Part shown: positions 55,283 through 64,000 of the stretch, in pieces | How positions within the stretch are numbered: position 1 is the first letter of the stretch | Layout: each line of letters starts with the position of its first letter | Assembly: GCF_020736845.1 (NCBI RefSeq) | Contig: NZ_JAFFQR010000112.1 | Location: 798,911-862,910 of the forward strand | Direction of reading: 5' to 3' | From: Paenibacillus farraposensis | GTDB lineage: Bacteria; Bacillota; Bacilli; Paenibacillales; Paenibacillaceae | DNA: 64,000 bases | Program-made: the position numbers and the translations under genes | Notes under the pieces: model-generated | Database searches by the model: none | Seen by the model: only the letters and a program-made list of their open reading frames with translations | What the model was told of the DNA's origin: nothing

Positions 55283-55304
55283 TAGAGGGTGCCTCCTTCT
55301 TTTT

Positions 55305-56684
55305 CTAACCGTTAACTGGCTTTTTCCGAATGTAGTGCAACATTGTTGATCGGAGCCATTGAAAATCTTGTTTGGAAATAACCAGTCTAGGAATTTTCAT
55401 TTTCAGAACGAATTTAACATTCCATAAAATGAAAACGAACCGTAGAATCCCCGAGGACAACATGGCTATCCCTGCACCCGTCAAACCGTACCTTGGAACG
55501 AGTATGGACAACAATGGAATAACGAGCGTCAAGCCGACACCTTGTAAGATGGTAACCAGCTTGGGTTTGCCCAGTGCCATAAATTGTTGTGCCAGTACCA
55601 TAGTTCCTCCACTGATAGCAACCTCAAGGACCAGAAAGCGGAATACCGTAAGCGCCTGTTTAAACTCTGGACCATATAACAATGTAAATACCAACGGAGC
55701 AATCAGCATCAGCATCGCCGCAGCCAAAATGGTGACCATCGAAGTCACGCGAAATACCCGAAACGTGATTGCCACCGCGTCCTCCTTATTCAGTCCGGAG
55801 GCTTTGGGAAAGAGCACGACAATAATCGAGGTTGAAAATACATTTACCATTCGGGCCAGGCTGACCGCTACCGCATATAAACCGAGATCAGCCGGTCTGA
55901 GCAAACCTGCAATCAAAATCTGATCAATATAAGTGGAAACCTGCCCCATCAGATCGTTTCCGTATGATCCCATACCGTAGGTAAAGAGATTTTTGAATTG
56001 GGTCCAGCTATTCTTTACCTTGGGTTTGTACAACCGAATCATTCGGATCGTAACACCGATATAAATCGGCAGGCCTGGCAGCAAATAAGCCAGTGCTGAG
56101 GTGTACGGATTCATATGGCCCGTCAGGATCAGAATCACCAGGCCCAGCAGCGTGCTCAGCGGTACAAGATAACGGAACAAATTGTATTGCTTGTATTCCG
56201 ATCGAACTTGAAGCAATGCATTATTGATTTGTGAAATCGCAATGAGCGGACACATCATCATGGAGCATTGCGCAAACAGTATGACTGATGAGGAAAAGGA
56301 GCGCAGCCAATAAGGAATCAAAAACACTCCGACGAGTGTCGCCAAGCCCCCGAACATCGCAGCCAGCAGCAAAGCGAGACCATACAGCTTACCTGTTTCC
56401 TCCGGTTTTCTTTTTGCATTGTAGATCAAGGCAGACGGTACGCCAAAGCTCATGCAGAAGGCGAGGAACTGGGACCAGTTCACCATGGCGGTCTGCTCCC
56501 CGCGTCCGGTAGGGCCTAGAAACCGGGCCGTCAGTACACCTGTCAGCATATTCACGACGAGAATCAGCATACTGAAAATCATCGTTTTGACTGCTGCCGA
56601 GCTGTTATCCTTGCTTTTGGCAAAGCGAACCACCGTGGACCATACTGTCCGGACAGGTGCGGATATTGTTTGTAAGTTTTGCAC
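55305..56684 (-). CDS. Oligosaccharide flippase, Wzx type (copy 2)
   Basis: 459 residues from the GTG at 56684, just after the polymerase stop; longer frames overlap the polymerase gene. About 12 helices with the family segments VVNMLTGVLTARFLGPTGRG and GSYGNDLMGQVSTYIDQILIAGLL. Different subgroup from copy 1 (more like the TuaB/MurJ-like flippases), which supports two separate repeat-unit pathways. Confidence 0.93.
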   Translation of the reverse strand: MQNLQTISAPVRTVWSTVVRFAKSKDNSSAAVKTMIFSMLILVVNMLTGVLTARFLGPTGRGEQTAMVNWSQFLAFCMSFGVPSALIYNAKRKPEETGKLYGLALLLAAMFGGLATLVGVFLIPYWLRSFSSSVILFAQCSMMMCPLIAISQINNALLQVRSEYKQYNLFRYLVPLSTLLGLVILILTGHMNPYTSALAYLLPGLPIYIGVTIRMIRLYKPKVKNSWTQFKNLFTYGMGSYGNDLMGQVSTYIDQILIAGLLRPADLGLYAVAVSLARMVNVFSTSIIVVLFPKASGLNKEDAVAITFRVFRVTSMVTILAAAMLMLIAPLVFTLLYGPEFKQALTVFRFLVLEVAISGGTMVLAQQFMALGKPKLVTILQGVGLTLVIPLLSILVPRYGLTGAGIAMLSSGILRFVFILWNVKFVLKMKIPRLVISKQDFQWLRSTMLHYIRKKPVNG

Positions 56685-56689
56685 AGCCT

Positions 56690-58141
56690 TTACCTTCTTT
56701 CCGCGATGACATCTTTCGCCCACAGTCCGATTCCGATCATCATCCAGATCAGATAGCCGCGCATACCGGGAAAACCGTTATCCGATATCAGACTGGCGAC
56801 AGCTCCGGCCCATGTAGCCAGCGCCAGTCTGACATAAGGCTGAGTGGAATCCCGCTCGGCAATACGGACAAGGAGGTGCTTGATGATAACGAACAGACCG
56901 CCGAAGAAAAAGAATGCCCCGAAAATACCGAAGGTGAGGAAAATGGCAATATAGCCATTATCCATAATTCCTAGTTCACCGAGATCGCCGCCGTTATCCA
57001 GCTTGGTTCCAATTCCTACACTCCCGATGCCCTGCCCGACCGGATTGCCCACAACCGCCGGAATCATCGTATTCAGCAAATCCAGGCGCTCATTGTACGA
57101 ATGATCCTGTTGAATATCCGTCAACGTCTGCATACGAGCCACCAGCCCCTCTGCGCCCGGGAGTTTTGGAACAATCATATAGAGAAGAAGACCGACAACA
57201 GCCAGTTGAAACAAGGTCTTCCACTTCCCCTTGGAGGATGAACTGAGAATGTAAGCCAGCAACATGACGAATGCGATCAGCCAGGCCGAGCGCACCAGCG
57301 TGACCAAGAGACAAACAACTGTCAGCAAAATACCAATCCACCCCAGGGTGCCGCGCCACCGTTTTTCCATCAGCATCGGTACAAGCGCCATTGCCAAAAA
57401 AATAGCGCAGGGACCAGGCGAGTTCATAGTAGAAAAAACTCTGATTTGAAGCGGCTCCGGCAAGCCGATGGAATTCATTTCTACATTATTCATCCAAAAT
57501 GCATCCCAGGGAGGAACCGTCAAATACTGGACAATGCCATAAATCGCCACAAGAACAGCTATGTTGGCATAGGAGTACAGCAGCCGGTCCAGCTCCTTCC
57601 CCTTCATCGGCTTGATTGCAAGATAAGGCAGCAGGAGCAAAGGAATCACATAGTTGGCCAAATCATAAGCAAAAACAATGCCATTTTTGAGCAATCCGAC
57701 CACACTTCCGTAGGCCAACTCTATGCCAAAGAACACAGCAATCCGGGTCAGGGGTTTTTCCACCTGATGAAGCCCCCGCAGCGCGGGAATAATCAGCATG
57801 CTGCTTACCAGCAGCGGTGCCAGACTCAACAAGGAAACCGAGTGGTACGTCCCCTCCATCCAGTCCACAATCCGGCGGATTTCCGGCCCCACCGCCCATA
57901 CAACTAACGAGTAAGGAATCAGCAGCCGCGATTGAAAGATTGCCAGCAGAAAGGCTGGAAAAACGAGCGCTAGCAATATGGCTCCTTGCTGGCTCGTGGT
58001 GGGATTCATCTTGGCGCTGACAAATCCGATGACAAGCGGCAGCATGCAAGCCAGCACCCCCGCGCCAATCATGCCGATTCCCCGCCGATTTCCCAATAAA
58101 ATAGACATCTGCTGATCTGCCAACCGACTCACGTTTCTCAC
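56690..58141 (-). CDS. O-antigen ligase / Wzy-type polymerase (copy 1)
   Basis: 483 residues with about 12 helices and a large external loop near residues 310-360 (GAEGLVARMQTLTDIQQDHSYNERLDLLN), the Wzy_C-like signature, where an Arg and the R-x-x-x-L pattern bind the glycan. The GTG at 58141 overlaps the WecG/TagA stop and has GGGAGG upstream. Polymerises the flipped repeat units outside the membrane. Confidence 0.88.
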   Translation of the reverse strand: MRNVSRLADQQMSILLGNRRGIGMIGAGVLACMLPLVIGFVSAKMNPTTSQQGAILLALVFPAFLLAIFQSRLLIPYSLVVWAVGPEIRRIVDWMEGTYHSVSLLSLAPLLVSSMLIIPALRGLHQVEKPLTRIAVFFGIELAYGSVVGLLKNGIVFAYDLANYVIPLLLLPYLAIKPMKGKELDRLLYSYANIAVLVAIYGIVQYLTVPPWDAFWMNNVEMNSIGLPEPLQIRVFSTMNSPGPCAIFLAMALVPMLMEKRWRGTLGWIGILLTVVCLLVTLVRSAWLIAFVMLLAYILSSSSKGKWKTLFQLAVVGLLLYMIVPKLPGAEGLVARMQTLTDIQQDHSYNERLDLLNTMIPAVVGNPVGQGIGSVGIGTKLDNGGDLGELGIMDNGYIAIFLTFGIFGAFFFFGGLFVIIKHLLVRIAERDSTQPYVRLALATWAGAVASLISDNGFPGMRGYLIWMMIGIGLWAKDVIAERR

Positions 58142-58908
58142 CTCTGACCTCCCTTCATCCGTTCCCGTTTGAATATTTCCTTGAACAGCAGCACAAGAAA
58201 CTGGGAATCCTCGATCAAATATCTCCTCCACAAACGTTTAGGCTCCTGAGACAACCGCCAAAACCATTCAAAGCCCGTCTTCTGCATCAGCTTTGGTGCC
58301 CTCTTCACATTTCCCGACAGAAAATCAAAAGTGGCTCCCACTCCAATCGAAACCGGAGCGCGGTATGTCTCATAGTATCTGTAAATCCATTTTTCCTGTT
58401 TGGGTGCGCCTACGCCTACAAAAACGATGTCCGGCCTGGCCTCTTGAAGCAAGCGGACAATGTGTTTGTTCTCTTCCTCATTTGACTCAAAGCCATAGGA
58501 AGGAGAGTAGCAACCCACCACATTCATGTTGGGATACGATCGCTGGAGATTGCGCATGGCCTTCTCCGGTATACCGTCAGCCGCACCCAGAAAAAACAGT
58601 CGGTAGCCCCGATCCTCAAAAGCCTCTCCCAGCCGGATAAACAAATCTGATCCCGACACCTTTTGCTTGAGGGGCTTTTTCAGCAGCTTGGAGGCCCATA
58701 TGATAGGCATGCCATCGGCCACTATAGCTCCTGCGTCCGAATATACCTTGCGGAATTCATCATCCTTGCGGAGTTTGATCACATGATCGACATTACAGGT
58801 CAAAATGTAGGAATGACGCTGATGCACAATTGAAGTATCTATAAATTCGAGTAGATCGTTAAAATCGTAATTATTAAAGTTGACATCGAACATGTTCACT
58901 CTGCTCAT
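58138..58908 (-). CDS. WecG/TagA/CpsF family glycosyltransferase (copy 2)
   Basis: 256 residues: CNVDHVIKL, VADGMPIIWASKLL, FFLGAADGIPEKAM, VFVGVGAPKQEKWIY and SIGVGATFDFLSGNVKRAP. Similar to but clearly distinct from the copy at 31415. Flanked on both sides by polymerase-type genes; 4-base overlap with the downstream one. Confidence 0.92.
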   Translation of the reverse strand: MSRVNMFDVNFNNYDFNDLLEFIDTSIVHQRHSYILTCNVDHVIKLRKDDEFRKVYSDAGAIVADGMPIIWASKLLKKPLKQKVSGSDLFIRLGEAFEDRGYRLFFLGAADGIPEKAMRNLQRSYPNMNVVGCYSPSYGFESNEEENKHIVRLLQEARPDIVFVGVGAPKQEKWIYRYYETYRAPVSIGVGATFDFLSGNVKRAPKLMQKTGFEWFWRLSQEPKRLWRRYLIEDSQFLVLLFKEIFKRERMKGGQR

Positions 58909-58912
58909 CGTA

Positions 58913-60250
58913 TCACTTCACTTTGCAAAAATCGGTTTGAGTAGATGTCTGGTATAATGCATTCAAATACCAGCAAAACGGAATGATCATCTGAACCGTC
59001 GACAACGTATTATCTGAAAAGGAATAAATCAGAAAGCCCGCAATCAAGCTTGCAAAATAAGGTTTGATCGATTTGGCAAGCGCCCGGTAAATAAGAACGA
59101 ACACAACCAGCAATGAAAGCATTAGAAGCCCGCAGCCAATATATCCCGTGTCAAAATAAAAGCGTATATACTCGTTATGTGGTACAACAAAACCGTTGAA
59201 TAGCGTTCCATCATTTGCAACCGTTACTGCACCAAGTCCTCTGCCAGACCACGGGTAATCATGAACTTTGTTCAAAAAATATTCCCATGCCTCCGAGCGC
59301 CCCGACAGGTCAATGCCTGTATCGGTCTCCCGCTCGAAGGAGCGTTTTTTTAAATTGTTCCATTGCAGGGCCACTGCCCCCAGAGCAACCAAAAACGATC
59401 CGGCCAGCGGTAGCAAATAATTGACTTTGCCCTTGAGGTACTGACGGGCAATATCAAACAGATACACAGCAAGCATCAATAACAAGGCCAAAATCGGCCC
59501 GCGAGTACCAGTAGCGATCAAAATCAGGAAATTCAAAGCTAGTACGGTGTAATAAAAGGCAGCTTGCTTCGGCTTGCGCTTGATCTCAATCAGGGAAACG
59601 GCAATTCCGAGAAAGGAGAGCATCGCCAGATGCGGCGGTATGTTCGCTCCCTGTATTCTTACCGCGCCCGTAAATTCCACATCGGTAAATGAATGCAGCC
59701 CTGCGGCCTGCAAGCCTAATCCAATGACCACACTAATCGTGGGCAGTAAACTGATCAGCAGAATATGCTTTTCCGCCACCTCCTTTTTCCACTGAATCAA
59801 TAAAAAAATAAAGGGGAGTGATAATCCGACGAACGCCTTCACTGCAATCGAGGTCGTCAGCAAAGGCAGCCATGCTGAAAACCCAAATGTAATCCCGAGC
59901 ATGACCACCAGGGCCCAGACCGGATAACTGAACTTGAGACGTATACCGTACACGAGCATACAGGGCACCAGCAGAGCCAAAATACCCAATTTGTACAGGG
60001 ACAAGATCTCAATGCCGAACACGCCGCCCTGATACAGGGAATCTACCGATACTGCTGTGCTTAGCAAGACTGCATAACCGATGCGCTCCGGATGATGAAT
60101 AGAAACGGCCAGCAGAAGCAGCAAGCATACTGCAGCAATACTGGCCGCAGGCTGATATGTAGCCGCAATTCCTACAGCAAAAGCGCCCAGCAGAAAAATA
60201 AAAACATGCTGTATGATGTTCATTCTGGAAGTCCAAGGATAATTGCTCAT
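58913..60250 (-). CDS. O-antigen ligase / Wzy-type polymerase (copy 2)
   Basis: About 445 residues from the ATG at 60250, 10 bases after the upstream glycosyltransferase; the frame extends to 60325. Roughly 11 helices and an external loop with SFERETDTGIDLSGRSEAWEYFLNKV, the pattern of Wzy_C. Having two polymerases in one locus is unusual. Confidence 0.87.
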   Translation of the reverse strand: MSNYPWTSRMNIIQHVFIFLLGAFAVGIAATYQPAASIAAVCLLLLLAVSIHHPERIGYAVLLSTAVSVDSLYQGGVFGIEILSLYKLGILALLVPCMLVYGIRLKFSYPVWALVVMLGITFGFSAWLPLLTTSIAVKAFVGLSLPFIFLLIQWKKEVAEKHILLISLLPTISVVIGLGLQAAGLHSFTDVEFTGAVRIQGANIPPHLAMLSFLGIAVSLIEIKRKPKQAAFYYTVLALNFLILIATGTRGPILALLLMLAVYLFDIARQYLKGKVNYLLPLAGSFLVALGAVALQWNNLKKRSFERETDTGIDLSGRSEAWEYFLNKVHDYPWSGRGLGAVTVANDGTLFNGFVVPHNEYIRFYFDTGYIGCGLLMLSLLVVFVLIYRALAKSIKPYFASLIAGFLIYSFSDNTLSTVQMIIPFCWYLNALYQTSTQTDFCKVK

Positions 60251-60260
60251 GTTCAATTTT

Positions 60261-61196
60261 TCACCCCGCAGCTGACTCGCTTTTCCGGTTGCGCAACGTA
60301 TCCAGCGTTCCGCGAATACTTTCAAACCTGCATCGGTTTAACAGCTTCCTGCTCTCAGTACGTGCCAGCAGCGAATCCATCGTGATGTATAACACTTTGG
60401 CTGCTGTCTTTGCCATCAGCATTGCGTTGCCAAGCAGGCCTACAGCCTGAGCAGCGTTAGACATGCCTTGACAGTAGTAGCGATTCATAATCCATTCCTT
60501 CGTTAGCCGTGCCGCCGGAACAAAATGCTTTACAGCCATGTGCGGATGATACATGATCGTTCCGCCATTTTTGCGAATTTGCTCAAATACCCATGATTCT
60601 TCACCAGACAACAGGATATCTCCCTTTCTGCCCAGATGAAGCGGGAACATGACCGCGGCAAAAGCTGTCTTGCGCATGGCCATATTGGCTCCGAACGGGT
60701 TCAGTCCCACCGGATACTCGCGTACGGCCTTCCCCAGATCAATTATTGTGTATGGCAGCTCAAGCGGGCCTGTCAGCCACCCCGGTCGCTCCGTTTCAAA
60801 CATAGGCTCAATTTTGCCGCCCATAGCCGTCAGCTCGGAATTGCTCCCAAAAGCCGACATAATCGTTTGCAGCCATGTAGCACAAGGGATGGCATCATCA
60901 TCCAGAAACGCAATGACTTCTGCTCTCGATAGCGTAATGCCCGCATTACGAGCAGCGGACAAGCCTTGCTCGCGCTCATAATGATACCGGAGGTGAATAT
61001 GCTGACCATGTGCGGCACTAAATTTTTTGATCGTCTCCGCTGTATGATCGGTGGACCGGTTATCGACCACAATGATCTCAGCCAGTGCAAGGTCCTCCAG
61101 CTTCAGCAGAGACATTAGCGTTTTTTCCAGCAGGTCCGCCCGGTTATAGGTGCAAATAACGACAGACACAGCGGGACATCGCTTGAATACATCCAT
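60261..61196 (-). CDS. Glycosyltransferase family 2 (EPS)
   Basis: 311 residues, GT-A fold: VSVVICTYNRADLLEKTLMSLL, IIVVDNRSTDHTAE, and the metal site VIAFLDDDAIPCATWL. Its first base is shared with the stop codon of the upstream initiating transferase gene. Donor unknown. Confidence 0.92.
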   Translation of the reverse strand: MDVFKRCPAVSVVICTYNRADLLEKTLMSLLKLEDLALAEIIVVDNRSTDHTAETIKKFSAAHGQHIHLRYHYEREQGLSAARNAGITLSRAEVIAFLDDDAIPCATWLQTIMSAFGSNSELTAMGGKIEPMFETERPGWLTGPLELPYTIIDLGKAVREYPVGLNPFGANMAMRKTAFAAVMFPLHLGRKGDILLSGEESWVFEQIRKNGGTIMYHPHMAVKHFVPAARLTKEWIMNRYYCQGMSNAAQAVGLLGNAMLMAKTAAKVLYITMDSLLARTESRKLLNRCRFESIRGTLDTLRNRKSESAAG

Positions 61197-61894
61197 CAGT
61201 AAGCATCCTTGGAGAACAGCATCTTAACGCCTGTTTTCATGATGATTTTAAGGTCAAGCCACGTATTGCGGGCATGGATATACTTCAAATCCATTTGCAC
61301 CATTTCTTCGAAGCCTACGCTGTTACGTGCGCTCACCTGCCAGTAGCCGGTACATCCCGGTGTTACAATCAGGCGCTGCTTGTCATAATCGGTGTATTGC
61401 TCGACCTCGCTGGGCAGTGGCGGACGCGGACCTACTAACGACATGTCCCCGACCAGCACATTCCACAGCTGCGGAATTTCATCAATACTTGTCTTGCGCA
61501 AGAAACTGCCAACCTTCGTAATCCGGGGATCGTTTTTAATCTTGAACATGGCGCCGCTCACTTCATTCAGCTCCATTAAGTCCTTTTTCAGCTCCTCGGC
61601 ATTGGATACCATTGAACGGAATTTATACATGTTGAATAACTTCTCGTTCTTGCCCACCCGGATTTGCTTGAAAAATACGCTTCCCTTTGGATCTTCGAGC
61701 TTAATCAGTATGCCTACGACTACAAAAAGCGGAAGCAGGAAGATCAAACCCACGAAAGACAACAGGATATCAAGGAAACGCTTTGTGACCAGGTAAGACG
61801 TTTTATCCTGGATTTGTGTATTTCCGTATGGCATGTAAAACGCTTTACCTGACATGACAGCCTCGCCGTCCTCCGGTAAATTTTCCATGCTCAT
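61196..61894 (-). CDS. Initiating sugar-phosphate transferase (copy 2)
   Basis: 232 residues, close paralogue of the gene at 40040: hydrophobic hairpin (FLDILLSFVGLIFLLPLFVVVGILI), FFKQIRVGKNEKLFNMYKFRSM, RKTSIDEIPQLWNVL, GPRPPLPSEV, and the GCTGYWQVSARN motif. GGAGG stands nine bases before the ATG. Loads the first sugar-phosphate on the lipid carrier. Confidence 0.94.
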   Translation of the reverse strand: MSMENLPEDGEAVMSGKAFYMPYGNTQIQDKTSYLVTKRFLDILLSFVGLIFLLPLFVVVGILIKLEDPKGSVFFKQIRVGKNEKLFNMYKFRSMVSNAEELKKDLMELNEVSGAMFKIKNDPRITKVGSFLRKTSIDEIPQLWNVLVGDMSLVGPRPPLPSEVEQYTDYDKQRLIVTPGCTGYWQVSARNSVGFEEMVQMDLKYIHARNTWLDLKIIMKTGVKMLFSKDAY

Positions 61895-61910
61895 GCTGAC
61901 GTACCTCCTC

Positions 61911-62804
61911 TCAACCTACTGTGGTTGTTTTCTCGGTCTTTTTCAACCATTCATGCATGGCCTCCATAACCGGATACTTCAGATCATCGTTGGCGAGTGC
62001 AAATTCAAGTGTGGTCAAAATATATCCGAGACGCTCACCTACGTCATATCGGGTGCCTTCAAAGTCATAAGCGTAGACGCGTTCGCTCTGATTCAGCTTT
62101 TGGATGGCATCCGTCAGCTGAATTTCGCCGCCAGCACCTTTTTCCTGAAGATCAAGATATTTGAAAATTTTCGGCGAGAACACGTAGCGGCCCATAATCG
62201 CCAAGTCGGATGGCGCTGTGCCCGGAGCCGGTTTTTCTATAAAATTGTTTACTCGGTACAAGCGTCCGTCCTGTTGATCCGGTTCGATGATGCCGTAGCG
62301 GTTCGTGAATTCCTGCGGAACCCGCTGCACGCCGATCACGGAATTTTGTGTTTCCTCATATTGATCCATGAGCTGGCGCAGGCAAGGTGTCTGGCCTGTT
62401 ACGATATCATCGCCCAGCAATACACCGAATGGCTCGTCCCCGATAAAACGTCTGGCGCACCATACCGCATGTCCAAGACCTTTGGGTTCTTTCTGGCGAA
62501 TGTAGTGAATTTCCACTCCAGAAGAGCGCTGTACTTCTTCCAAAAGCTTCAGCTTGCCGTCCTCCAAAAGTCTTGATTCCAGCTCAAATGCGTTGTCAAA
62601 GTGATCCTCAATCGCACGTTTGCCTTTACCCGTAACGATAATGATGTCCTCAATACCGGAAGCAATCGCTTCTTCGACAATATATTGAATCGTAGGCTTA
62701 TTGATGATTGGAAGCATTTCCTTTGGCATTGCTTTGGTCGCAGGAAGGAAGCGTGTACCTAGTCCTGCTGCTGGAATAATGGCCTTTTTCACTCTCTTCA
62801 TCAT
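61911..62804 (-). CDS. galU: UTP-glucose-1-phosphate uridylyltransferase
   Basis: Makes UDP-glucose, the source of glucose and glucuronate units. About 297 residues: [27 protein letters not shown] with the nucleotide-binding Lys and Gly-rich loop, [31 protein letters not shown], and [11 protein letters not shown] at 62804 after GGAGA; frame opens at 62813. Confidence 0.96.
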   Translation of the reverse strand: MMKRVKKAIIPAAGLGTRFLPATKAMPKEMLPIINKPTIQYIVEEAIASGIEDIIIVTGKGKRAIEDHFDNAFELESRLLEDGKLKLLEEVQRSSGVEIHYIRQKEPKGLGHAVWCARRFIGDEPFGVLLGDDIVTGQTPCLRQLMDQYEETQNSVIGVQRVPQEFTNRYGIIEPDQQDGRLYRVNNFIEKPAPGTAPSDLAIMGRYVFSPKIFKYLDLQEKGAGGEIQLTDAIQKLNQSERVYAYDFEGTRYDVGERLGYILTTLEFALANDDLKYPVMEAMHEWLKKTEKTTTVG

Positions 62805-62843
62805 CGCACTCATTCTCCTTGTTTCATTGAATTTTGGTGTTGC

Positions 62844-63482
62844 TTACTTCACCTGATTCATCACAATTCCAACCAGTGTCGCACCGGCCTGTTCCATGAG
62901 TTGCTTGGTTTTGCGTAGATCATCGCGTCTGGTCCGGCCCTGTCTGGCGACGAGAATCACACCATCCGTCAAGCCCGCGATCAGGCGGGCATCCGTATAG
63001 TTCAGCGCTGGCGCAGAATCGAGCAGGATCATATCGTATTCACGTTTAAGCTCTTCCAGCAGTTCTCCCATGCGTTCGCTGCCCAGCAAATCTGCGGCGT
63101 TATACAAGGTGTCTCCACCTGGAACAACTGATATCTCCAGGCCTTCATGTCTAACAATGGATTTGGAAGAAGCGCCGCCGCGCAAATAAGCCGATAACCC
63201 CCCTGTATTCTCCATTCCGAACATCTCGTGTAGCGCCGGTTTATGCAGATTGCAATCCACCAAAGCCACCTTTTTGCCTTCCTGAGCAAAAGTAACCCCG
63301 ATATTGGCAAGCAGCGTGGTTTTACCCGCTCCGTTTTCCGGCGAGGTCAGCAGCAGGACCGTTCCACGGTCCTTTTGCCTGATGACCTGCTGCCGGATAT
63401 ATGTACGGAGGGAACGAAATGATTCGGAGATATACGACGAAGGATTGCTTTCTGTAATCAACAAGTCATTCAATCGCAGCAT
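62844..63482 (-). CDS. BY-type tyrosine kinase, CpsD/EpsB family (copy 2)
   Basis: 212 residues: Walker A SPENGAGKTTLLANIGVT, Walker A' VALVDCNLHKPALHEMFGM, Walker B MILLDSAPALNYTD. The protein ends shortly after the core (GIVMNQVK), so it lacks the Tyr-rich tail that is normally phosphorylated. Start codon overlaps the Wzz gene end by 17 bases. Confidence 0.9.
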   Translation of the reverse strand: MLRLNDLLITESNPSSYISESFRSLRTYIRQQVIRQKDRGTVLLLTSPENGAGKTTLLANIGVTFAQEGKKVALVDCNLHKPALHEMFGMENTGGLSAYLRGGASSKSIVRHEGLEISVVPGGDTLYNAADLLGSERMGELLEELKREYDMILLDSAPALNYTDARLIAGLTDGVILVARQGRTRRDDLRKTKQLMEQAGATLVGIVMNQVK

Positions 63483-64000
63483 ATTTACGCTCCCCTACCC
63501 GTTCTTTGGAATTTCCAATTGTCCCGTCGATGTCCTTCTTGCGAATGACCGGAATCGATGCAATCACTGAAAGACCGATATCTGCATCCGCTTCTTTTTC
63601 CGATTGCAGAGTTCCGTTAATACTTTCCAGAAACACAATCGTGCCCAGCGCAATCATCAGCGATACAAGAAAGCTAATTGCAATATTCATGAGCGGATTT
63701 CCATTAGTCGGGTCAGGATGGACCTGCGGGTCCGCTTCATTCAAAATTTTCACATTATTTAATCCCATCAGCCCCGGAACCGTCTGCACGAACTTCTGAG
63801 CTACCGCATTGACAATAGCAGCGGCCTGTGAATAGCTCCCTGCCTCAAATGTCAAGCCAATAACCTGGCTTTTATCCGAGGATTTAATCTGGAGCTTTTC
63901 GACCAACTTTTGCTGCGTCAAACCAAATTCCGGATGAGTTGCTACGACAGCCTCCATAATTTTGGGTGAAGTGAGAATTTGCTTGTAGCTTTCCACCAAA
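63466..64000 (-). CDS. Wzz-family chain-length determinant (copy 2), partial
   Basis: The C-terminal 178 residues of a Wzz protein; the start lies beyond the right edge. Visible: periplasmic-type alpha/beta region (SYKQILTSPKIMEAVVATHP, KLQIKSSDKSQVIGLTFEAG), the PTNGNPLMNIAISF stretch with the conserved Pro before the second membrane helix, then a short cytosolic tail. Operates with the downstream kinase. Confidence 0.88.
   Translation of the reverse strand, partial: LVESYKQILTSPKIMEAVVATHPEFGLTQQKLVEKLQIKSSDKSQVIGLTFEAGSYSQAAAIVNAVAQKFVQTVPGLMGLNNVKILNEADPQVHPDPTNGNPLMNIAISFLVSLMIALGTIVFLESINGTLQSEKEADADIGLSVIASIPVIRKKDIDGTIGNSKERVGERKYAAIE

Overview
The window is about 64 kb of a Paenibacillus chromosome, most likely close to P. 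polymyxa. The evidence is the combination of GroESL under a CIRCE operator, a forespore sigma-G block with an H-type small acid-soluble spore protein, the tsaE-tsaB-rimI-tsaD operon of Bacillota, a paeninodin-like lasso peptide cluster, and a large fucose/uronate exopolysaccharide (EPS) locus of the P. polymyxa heteropolysaccharide type. No tRNA, rRNA, CRISPR array or prophage was seen. The only transposon trace is a decayed IS3-family element at the left edge.

Layout. 1-0.6 kb: IS3 remnant. 0.7-2.9 kb: groES-groEL. 3-6 kb: twin-arginine translocase (tatA, tatC), molybdopterin genes (moaB, moaC) and 5-formyl-THF cyclo-ligase. 6.3-8.3 kb: an ABC-F ATPase. 8.3-8.76 kb: a convergent intergenic gap holding a cluster of DnaA boxes. 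8.76-11.7 kb: the t6A tRNA-modification operon. 11.8-13.4 kb: an isochorismatase-like hydrolase and small spore-related genes. 13.6 and 22.2 kb: the NHEJ genes ku and a stand-alone LigD polymerase, which flank a complete lasso peptide cluster (14.5-22.1 kb). 23-30 kb: a YitT-type membrane protein, a cardiolipin synthase family enzyme, an M23 peptidase with a bactofilin, and an ABC exporter. 30-64 kb: the EPS locus, almost all on the minus strand and running off the right edge.

Lasso cluster. The transcribed order is cyclase C, precursor A, HPr-kinase-like K, B1, B2, nucleotidyltransferase N and ABC exporter D. The 43-residue precursor (19904-20035) has a Thr at the -2 leader position, a 23-residue core, an Asp at core position 9 for the macrolactam ring, and a C-terminal Ser. 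This matches the paeninodin pattern, in which a cluster-encoded kinase phosphorylates the last Ser. The cluster promoter carries GATAC-N5-GTATC palindromes, and the same promoter-plus-palindrome module stands in front of the EPS genes at 42.5 kb, next to a divergently transcribed XRE-family regulator. This suggests one repressor for both products.

EPS locus. It encodes two Wzz/BY-kinase pairs, two initiating sugar transferases, two flippases, two polymerase-like proteins, at least nine glycosyltransferases, two UDP-glucose dehydrogenases, GalU, ManC, Gmd and Fcl. Precursors are therefore UDP-Glc, UDP-GlcA, GDP-Man and GDP-Fuc. Two secreted or anchored glycoside hydrolases sit inside it. Their mRNA appears to start at a sigma-D-type promoter and to carry a c-di-GMP-I riboswitch whose closing helix overlaps the Shine-Dalgarno sequence, so the matrix hydrolases look wired to be made in motile, low-c-di-GMP cells.

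Most novel signal. Two gene-free islands in the EPS locus (34.7-35.3 kb and 49.1-49.6 kb) each hold a divergent pair of copies of a roughly 150-190 nt element. Its stems change sequence between copies but keep base pairing, while loop and flanking sequences are conserved. I do not recognise this structured repeat family.
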